In this document: piece by piece, positions 56,551-64,000 of the stretch
Numbering within the stretch: the stretch's first letter is position 1
How the letters are laid out: every line of letters starts with the position of its first letter
Assembly (NCBI GenBank): GCA_949987705.1
Contig: OX465281.1
Coordinates: 30,488,942-30,552,941 of the forward strand
Length of the DNA stretch: 64,000 bases
Source: Thereva unica
Lineage: Eukaryota > Arthropoda > Insecta > Diptera > Therevidae
Direction of reading: 5' to 3'
Translations under genes and position numbers: made by a program
Notes under the pieces: generated by a model
Told to the model about the DNA's origin: nothing
Databases searched by the model: none
The model's input: the letters and a program-made list of their open reading frames with translations, nothing else

Positions 56551-56654
56551 GCTTCGAAATATATAATTTATTAATTGAGAAAATAATACAAAACGTAATA
56601 ACAGACGTTGTCACGTTAAAATACGGACGTGATACTTCACATCCAAGACCATTA

Positions 56655-57830
56655 ATTTTTTATGTGTAAGTCTAAGCTAAGGTGTTACCCTTGGCACTAC
56701 CAGGCCGTCATGTCGTTCTCCTTCTTATGCTCCTTTGATATATCATGTGACATATGGCGGTAGTAAGCTTAGCTCGAAGGAAAGAAAAAGGATAAGACAA
56801 GTTAAGGGGAGACCGGGGGGTGCATGAGAATATGGCGATTAATCTTGCGTTTGAACTCTTGGATGATATGTATATGAGTGTGGGAGGTTGTTCCGCATTC
56901 GAGTTGTTCTCAAAAAGAACGAATTTCTAAACTGATGTGTGCGTGAAAATAAATCCTACAGACAATGAGGATAAGCCGAAAGGGCTATTTCTGTGAAACA
57001 GTCGTTGTGGTAGACGCGATAGAATTTCACCAGAGCCGCTATATTCCTGCGGTGGCTTAATGAATCAACTAAGGAGCAAATGGCGCCATAGCCAATAAGT
57101 TGGAGTATGTGGTTTTGCACCCTGTCCAATCACACTAAGGAGGTACTCGGGGCCCCTGCCCAGATATACGAGTTGAATTCGTGGCGGGGCTGAATATAGG
57201 CCGGGCTGGTTAATGTTAAGCTTAGGACATTGAGAGAAAGTTCTGCTGTCAATTCTAGTCCACTGAAACGGGAAGAATTGAGGAGCGCGTTTTATTAGAA
57301 AAGAGACAGTACTTCGTTTTCCATACATTCAACACGTTTCTTGAGGCCCCAGTCTAGTATCCGATGTACATATACATACATATACATGTTAATTGGAATG
57401 AGCAAAAGTTCACGGTCTGGCATATGTTTGTGTTGCAGTATAAGTTATACGAATAACGCAGAATACTGTCGTCAGAAAATTGGATGGGATTAGTTGGATG
57501 GGATTGAGAACAGGTCATTTATAAAAACTAGGAAGAGAGCAGGTGATAGAATTGAGATCTTGGGAACACCGGCAGAGATGGTGTAAGGATGAGATTCGAT
57601 GTCATCCAATACTATGTATCTTGATTAAACCGTCGGAAAGGAAACTCCCAATCCAGTTCTTTCGAAAAATGTCAATACCAATAACTAGGAGGTTAGTCAA
57701 TAGAGTGGGGTGCCACACTCTATCAATGGCCTTTAAGATATCGAGAGCAACCAGGCCCGATTCATTAAAACATGAATACTCAGTTAGGTATACAAGGAGG
57801 TCGCCAGTAGATCTTTTAGAATAAAGCCGT
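56655..57830 (-). pseudogene. LINE D reverse transcriptase and 3' end (D2)
   Basis: Sense translation from 57830: SKRSTGDLLVYLTEYSCFNE, LVALDILKAIDRVWHPTLLT, NLLVIGIDIF and LSDGLIKIH, then frameshifted GVPKISILSPALF-like and FINDL text. The catalytic block is not found; about 450 bp before the tail is decayed. It ends with the D hairpin (GCTAAGCTTACTA ... TTAGCTTAGA) and ACACATAAAAAATT. Confidence 0.8.
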
Positions 57831-57989
57831 ACGGCTTGTCGTTCAATATTTCATAGCGTTCGAGATATTCCATATTCCAGCCCTGGTGTGACTCAAGTTT
57901 CTGTTATTTATATCAAATAGAAGAATACAGATTTACCTAAAATATTAGCCCAAATATGTAGCTTTACGATAATTAGTCTAGGAGTTATT
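57831..57989. other. No gene seen
   Basis: Nothing recognised. Confidence 0.35.
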
Positions 57990-58270
57990 TAACGCCTAGT
58001 AAACTTAAAAAAAAATCATTGTTTTTTCATAAACACCCTGTATCTTACATCCAGGAATCACCCCTGAAAAAATTAGCAACGTAGTCCAACTAGAACGTCT
58101 GATGACCTATACAAGTCGCGAATGAGTGCTTTAAAACGGTGATATCTCATGAATGGAAATTCATACGGGAAAATGTATAATAACTTTTTTTGTAGACAGT
58201 CGCATGATCTACAAACTTTGTTAACATTATTTTATGATAGGACTTACGGTTTAAGATGTATTTGCAAAAA
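57990..58270 (-). repeat. Dispersed repeat K, copy 2
   Basis: Reverse complement alignment with 18788-19030: AAACGGTGATATCTCATGAA, CGGGAAAATGTATAAT, TATTTTATGATAGGACTTAC and ACATCCAGGAATCA blocks in order. Upstream AACACCCTGTATCTT is a text often seen in insect transposons. Confidence 0.65.
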
Positions 58271-59365
58271 ACGATATTTGGACCCTATAACCCCCTAAAA
58301 CGTGAGCTTCCCGGGGTAGAAAATCGGCAGACTTTATAACCCCTTATTAAGAAGCCTAAAAGATATCTCTGTGCCAATTGTCAGCCTGTACCCAATCATT
58401 TGCGCTATTTCGCTCTTATCGGCTTAATAATTTACCTGTACTATAATTCAATGTCTATTAGTAAGCTTAGTACGATAGATGGAGTAGACATCAGGTTGTT
58501 ACTGCATAATGGCGCGACTATGTATTGGTCGCCATTTATGCGTGGTCTTGCCCCCTCAGCCAGAAGCCCGAAAAAGCCTGACCAAGGATACAACACCAAA
58601 ACATAAAAAAAATTTGAACATGATACGTGCCGCCGGCCACACGGATTGGCTAGCTCGCCGGATGGGGGTCGTGGGGTGTGTGGCCGGGCCTATACGCAGT
58701 ATGGTTCACCACTTACCAGTGACTGTGCAATTCCAGATTGCGCCTCCATCATTCTCCAGGCATCGCCTGAGCCGCGTCACTGTAGTTCGGTCCCTTGCCA
58801 GCTCATAGTCTGGATAACCACCAGCTGACAAGGAAAGGCACTACTTAAGAACCCTGAAAAGGAAATGAAATACGGCCCAACCATTCCAGAAAAAAAATTT
58901 AACTCATTGAAATTTTCATTATAATTCTTTAATTTACTTGTTTATTCCAAGTAACAACAACGCACAAAACCAACAAATTAAACAATACAATTTAAAATTC
59001 TCAAATTCAAAAAGAACGGTAATATACCATTACATTATATTTAGATAATTCTGTTCGCGAAAGGATTTGAAAAAAAAAAAACGCGTCGCAGTGGCACCAT
59101 TACGTCGCGGTTTTTTACAAACGATAGCATATCTAAAGGGTTCACATAAGGGAAAAAAAATTAATTACCTGTAAACACCAAGAAGAAAAAAATATTTCCA
59201 AAAAAAGAGCAAATAAATGTAAACACAATTATAACTAAGATTAAATGTACTAATTCTAACTGCACTTAAATTTGTTGGATGTAAAAAAAATTAAATTATT
59301 AAATTAAATCAATAAAATTGGAATCTTATACAATTATTTTATTTTATGTTATGTATTTTTGTTTT
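58271..59365. other. No gene seen
   Basis: Moderately GC-rich at 58600-58830 (frame of about 99 residues, no domain), then very AT-rich. The end may be the 3' untranslated region of the peroxiredoxin pseudogene. Confidence 0.4.
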
Positions 59366-60170
59366 GAAATTTTTTTTATTTATTTGTATTGTGTATATAT
59401 ATTATATGTATGTATAGCTAGTTTAGGTATATTTTTTTCTTTTGAAGACAAATTTACTACCACCTTTCCGAATATATTGAAAAAGTAATATAAAAAGTAA
59501 ATGCCATACCGAAAAATCAATAATTCTTCTGGAAATACCTCTTTGTTCCTTCTTAAGTTGCCACGATACCTTTATCGCCCTTAGTCCAATCAATTAGACA
59601 GACTTCACCATCTCTATCCGTAACATGAAAAGTGTTCACCAGGCGCAGCGCTTCATCACCAGATCTGCCACCAGGTAAATCATTAATAGTACACTGCCGT
59701 AAAATACCTCGATGACCACTAGTGAAATGTGGCCGCAATGAATGTGCCTCTTCTTCCTTTCCTACACCGCCAACTTCGCGCGGTGTTTTGAGTCCAAGCC
59801 AAGTGACCAAAAATGTGAATCAACACCAATCACTTCCGTGTTAATATGACGCAATTCTTGTACTCTCTTGAGAAACGCCAACGATCTCAGGTTGACCAAC
59901 AGACGTGACATCCAATGTACACAAGAATAGCACCACCCATATATTCTCCTTCGAAATTTGCTGCTGTGCAATGACCGCTTTGCTACACATACGATGACAG
60001 TCCTTTTTGTCTGCACGCTGCGAATCGCCAGTAAATGAGAAGCAGGATTCTTTGTCGCTGGTTTCTCGACCCCTTCTGGTTGGTTTTTTGGAAGACTTCT
60101 TGGTAGCTTCTTGATTACAATCAGGTTGGGAGCGAACACGGTAGCCGCCACTATTTACTCCGTCATGCAA
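59366..60170 (-). pseudogene. 2-Cys peroxiredoxin pseudogene (probably processed)
   Basis: Typical 2-Cys peroxiredoxins reduce peroxides using a peroxidatic Cys in F-V-C-P-T-E and a resolving Cys in G-E-V-C-P. Minus translation across three frames gives a lead with SFTGDSQRADKKDCHRM, then WVVLFLCTLDVTSVGQPEI, ELRHINTEVIGVDSHF, VTWLGLKTPREVGGVG, GHRGILRQCTINDLPGGRS and VNTFHVTDRDGEVCLIDW. The peroxidatic Cys is Gly (codon 59895-59897); the resolving Cys is kept. At least two frameshifts are present and no introns are seen. After the stop (about 59553) comes AT-rich sequence with AATAAATAAAAAAAA on the minus strand (about 59369-59387), consistent with a retrocopied 3' UTR. The Prx3/Prx4 assignment is open. 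Confidence 0.85.
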
Positions 60171-60174
60171 AAAC

Positions 60175-60300
60175 CGATTGCAAAAAAAAACTGAATCTCC
60201 TGACTGATTGCAAAAAAATTTAGCAAATCACTCCAAAAAACTCTAGGAGCTGACTGCCACAAACTGATTGCTCAAAACTGACTCCCAAAAACTGACTCCC
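60175..60300. repeat. Short degenerate repeats of ACTGATTGC / ACTGACTCCC
   Basis: Several copies of CTGATTGCAAAAA and AAACTGACTCCC in about 125 bp directly upstream of the peroxiredoxin relic. Confidence 0.6.
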
Positions 60301-62324
60301 CAAATTTTTCTTTCCTGTTTTTCTGTTTTTCTTTTCGCCGCCTACATACTTTTTGGTTCCGAACAACTTCTAAATTTCATTCCCGACAGTGATTTTGAGT
60401 CAAGTAATTATTTAGGGATTTTCGAGCAAAACTGACCGTTACAAGGTTATGAATAGTCAGGACGATTAAACCATTAGAAAGGACATACTCAATTCAGTCG
60501 AACTGTAGACGGTTAAATTCCAAACATTCCATAAAATTTTGATTAATTATTGACTCGATGATTTTTGCCGAAGCAATTGCAATTGTTCATTAGTTAGAAT
60601 CACCTAATTAGATTAATAAAATCCTTAAGCCTTCCTGTTTATGCATTTCACCACCATTACTTTCTCAACACTACCATAACCTGCACCACCTTTGCTTGCA
60701 GTAATCAAACACTAATTTGAATATGCATTTCTGAAAGCCGTGCAATAACTTAACAAATATTTGTTCCTTCTACAACAGCCATTGGTTACACGAAGCATTT
60801 TCCCTGAACTTACCTTCAACTCAACCACCAGCCCCACCTTTCGGCGGAGTAAAATGCAAATTAACTCCGAGACAAGAGTTTTTTTATTGCGAGCTCCAGC
60901 ATTAATTTATCTTCGGTGTTATCTCGCCCCGTTCTGCCCCCGTCCAACCACTCAACACCCCAACAACGGGGCAGAAGTAATTTCTGCAGGAATTATCGAT
61001 AGGTTAAATTTTTCATTTACTCCCCATTAAGGGTGGAGAATGGAAAATTAAAAATTGATTTATGGAGTGGAAGTACGAAGTGGAAAGTGGTTCAAAACTT
61101 TCCTTCGTTTCCTGGCTGCGGGTGTAATCGGGAACTACTATGCTGGCTCGTGCCGATTTTTTTAAAGGAGCAGATAAAACAGGAAATTCAGGTGAAAAGT
61201 AGTAATAAATTAAGGATTTGATACAGTCAAATTGTTGGTAAAACAATTACTACTAAAACTGTATAAAAATTGGGTTGGGAACTTGACCTAAGTTTTAAAA
61301 AGGGGGTTAAGTATACACTTGATTGGGGAAGTGAGACAACTTATCGCTATGGTCTAAGCCAACATAAAGGAGTTACACCCCCGCAAAAACTGCGAGAAAA
61401 ATATATAGTTTAAAAAAACCAAAAAATAGGCTTTTAATTTAAAATGAACTAAAAAGTAAAAAATAATTTTTAATGTAAAATTTTTATTGCTCCAGTCAGT
61501 ATATGGGAACAACCTACGTTTCGAAATGTAAAAACGCGTGGGCTCCTTACCTATTTCCTTATTTTATTAACATTGGAACTTTTCGTTAGCGAAGTCAGAT
61601 TACATTGTCATCCAAACTAAACGTGTGTGCAAAATTTCTGCTCAATCGGAAACCGGGAAGTGGGTCCAATTTAACTTACAAGATTTTATTACATAGTTAC
61701 AAGTGAAGCTAATAAAAGCGTATTAAAATACACCAAAATATACAATACGTGGATTTCCCCAAAACGTAGGTACTATGCGGAAATCGAATAGACCATTCCG
61801 TAATTGGAACCAGTCACGTCTATATTTTCGTAAGTGCGCACCATCGTGGTGCCATTTCTGGGTCAGTTGGTTAAATTATTTCCTTTGAGCTGACATCGCG
61901 GTTTTTGCGGGTTTCTGGTCGCCAGGCGTTTATTTTCACCTGTCGTATTTTTGTTTTTATTTTCTTTCCAGGGTTAAGTTTTTGCGTTTATGGCCATGCT
62001 GGTATTGTTATTTAATTCTGTTTTCATTTCAGTTGAGTTCATTTCTTTATTGTTTTTAGTTTTGGTCTTTAGTGTTTTTATCTTTTTTGGTTTGATCTTT
62101 TTGATCGTTGGAATTGGTCGAGGCTGATGCGTAGGATCTACAATGGTCTAAAAAGTAGTGCAATACAAAATCATCGGTTATAGCTCGATGAAATTTTGTA
62201 TATCTGTCTTAAGGCTATTTAAAAAAAAGTGCTACGAAGCTAAAAGTGTCCTCTAGCAGTGGTCTCCAAACTTTTCTGTCATGTACAAATAATTATAAAT
62301 TTTCTTCTTCTTATTCCCCTTTAA
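60301..62324. other. No gene; one possible element at 61381-61908
   Basis: CCCGCAAAAACTGCGA (61381-61396) is inverted with one mismatch at TCGCGGTTTTTGCGGG (61893-61908), which may bound a 0.5-kb element. Inside lies GCAAAATTTCTGCTCAATCG, which reads like text from dispersed insect repeats. No coding sequence recognised. Confidence 0.4.
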
Positions 62325-63555
62325 TCGCTCATGGGATATATGTAGTTGCATTCCAGCTCACTCTGTTTTGTGCGACAGCTTTCAGCTCCGACCAGAATCT
62401 CCCAGTTGTTGCGGCCTCTGCTAGTAGGGTTCTCATCCACGTTGTTCTAGGTCTTCCGACTCGACAGGATCCTTCCAGATTCCAGCCCAGGGCCTGTTTA
62501 GCTAGAATTTCGCATTCGCGTCGCAAGGTCAATCAAATTCCATTCCCTTCGCCTGATTTGGTCGTCTATCCTTTCTTGGCCGGCACGGCGCCATAGTTCT
62601 TCATTTGAAATTCTATCCTGCCAGCGGATTTTTAGAATACGAAGCAGACATCTGTTGATGAAAACTTGTAGGCGCCCTGTGATGAATTTGGTGACTTTCC
62701 ATGTTTCGCAACCGTACAAAAAAACTGCATTAACGTTGGAGTTGAACAACCGCAATTTGGTGTTAGTTAAGATCTGGGTGGATCCCATATATGTGGAACA
62801 GGGATGCATATGCGCTTCGTGCCTTATTTTTTCTGGAGTTGACGTCTTCTTCTATCCCGCCGTTACCACTGGTGTTCATTTAAGTGATTCTGCGCCTTCA
62901 GTGGAGTCAGCATGTCGACTTGGTTAACTATGGTGTATTTCTCCGGACTAAGCTTAAGTCCTCTGGGAATATTTTCCGGTCTATCGCGCCTACAAATATA
63001 TAATCTTCTCGTCTAACTGGATCCATTACCAATAAGGGCTCTATGATACCTCTTAATCATACTCAATTTCGGAGTCTCTTCCAGAAGCGCCGTGTGCTTC
63101 CTGATCCTTATTGACATTACCGCGGAGTGGCTATATTGGGTTCTCTTGTTGGGACCGATCTATGCGTTTAGGTTACCTATTAAAACAATGATGTCTCCCC
63201 TTGGAATAGAGCGAAAAACCTCATTCAGTCGCATATAGAACTCGCGTTTGATGTCATCTTCTGCGTCTTCAGTTGGAGTATTGGACTACCGTAGCACTTC
63301 TTAGTCTGGTACGCAGGCGCACGGTAATAATCCTCTCAGAAAGTGGTGACCAGCTAATGAGGCTGGTCCTGGCTTCTTTGGTGAGTATCACGCCAACGCC
63401 ACTCCTACGGCCTTCAGTTTCGTTTCTCCCAGAATATAAGGACTCACTGCTTGGGCAGACATGTTCGCTCGCATTGGGCAATCTGGTCTCGCTAAGTCCC
63501 ATGATCTTGATTCTATATCGATTCATCTCACTTGAGCTTCTCCGTCATCCTTCCC
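62325..63555 (-). pseudogene. LINE A4: endonuclease joined to C-terminal RT, core lost
   Basis: In sense from 63545: MNRYRIKIMGLSETRLPN, GVGVILTKEAR, SERIITVRLRTRLRS and, after decay, PRGDIIVLIGNLNA (63180). Poorly readable text follows, including RGLKLSPEKYTIV, then NTSGNGGIEEDVNSRKNKAR and AYASLFHI. The C-terminal end has LRLFNSNVNAVFLYGCETWK, RWQDRISNEELW and GRPRTTWMRT. The end is ATTAAAGGGGAATAAGAAGA, the family A tail. The endonuclease catalytic end and RT palm are missing. Confidence 0.85.
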
Positions 63556-64000
63556 ATTGAAACATGATCGAGTTCGAAGTTCTATACGTGGCCTTAGAGA
63601 CGTCCGATATGTTTTCCATGTTCAATCAAAAGCTCCTTCGCTTTTCGTAGCCATGGGATTTCTTTATTCCTCTTTTCATCCTTAACTACTTTTAGGTATG
63701 AGTGTAAAAACTATTTATTTATTTTTTCTCTCCTTTAAAAATAAGAGTTAAAAAGTAAAAACTCGCAACAGTATTGAATATCTCAGAAAAGGAAAGGACC
63801 TAAAGTACTTTGAATAGAAATTTGGCGTACTCCCTAGAATTTTTTGCATACCCCTCGGAGTACGCGTACCCCACTTTAGAGACCTCTGTCAAGATGATAT
63901 GGAAAAATGATGGCTTCTGTTTTTTCAATCATAGACTCTAAAATTCACAAATGTTTCTAGTACGCCATTAATATATGCCATGAAGAAACTCTACCTAAAT
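63556..64000. other. No gene seen
   Basis: AT-rich; nothing recognised. Confidence 0.4.

Noticed and set aside
58455..58480. LINE D 3' hairpin remnant (TAAGCTTAGTAC)
   Set aside because: Only one stem strand is present, with no A-tail or coding text beside it.
59841..60170. Functional peroxiredoxin gene
   Set aside because: Frameshifts split the domain into three frames and the catalytic Cys is Gly.

Overview
The window looks like repeat-rich, AT-rich intergenic DNA of a metazoan, most likely an insect. This rests on the mix of elements: CR1/Jockey-like and RTE-like LINEs, LINE RNase H fragments, hAT, PIF/Harbinger, a mariner-like DUF4817-type transposase, a THAP-bearing long-TIR element and tRNA-derived SINE heads. 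A dipteran is plausible, but the species cannot be fixed from sequence alone. I found no intact host gene. The only recognisable host-derived coding sequence is a frameshifted 2-Cys peroxiredoxin pseudogene near 59.55-60.17 kb.

Layout. 0-0.5 kb: edge fragment of LINE family A. 2.6-9.1 kb: a deep nest, with an outer Harbinger-like TIR/TAA unit, an inner 30-bp-TIR unit, a LINE RNase H fragment, and a near full-length LINE (C1) inserted into that RNase H with its own target duplication. 9.5-13.0 kb: a second copy of C (C2) split by a degenerate hAT with an 8-bp duplication. 13.2-16.7 kb: two Harbinger transposase remnants around a GC-richer unidentified block. 17.4-17.7 kb: a remarkable hairpin built of 28-bp units. 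18-19.8 kb: short dispersed repeats and a LINE D fragment. 22.9-28.4 kb: a SINE head abutting LINE A1, which is interrupted by the well-preserved LINE B with a 5-bp duplication. 28.7-32.0 kb: LINE D4, a hAT MITE and LINE F. 35.2-35.6 kb: a three-unit MITE array inside one target duplication. 36.0-39.2 kb: a hAT within a hAT, with a SINE and a MITE further inside. 39.5-40.1 kb: a 133-bp-arm palindrome enclosing a THAP-domain relic. 43.9-46.8 kb: LINE A2 with a perfect 12-bp duplication and a deleted RT core. 47-58 kb: D-family copies, a mariner relic, another LINE relic and short repeats. 59.5-60.2 kb: the peroxiredoxin pseudogene. 62.3-63.6 kb: LINE A4.

Six LINE families can be separated: A (GAA-rich tail, long TSD), B and its relative F (EN-RT, MYADD intact), C (ORF1+ORF2), D (six fragments sharing a 3' hairpin), and the RNase H bearing fragments G and M. 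Recurrent nesting gives a relative chronology: A1 before B; G before C1; C2 before the hAT at 10.5 kb; the outer hAT at 36.1 kb before the inner one at 36.7 kb. Because this is eukaryotic DNA, operons, ribosome binding sites and bacterial-style terminators do not apply.
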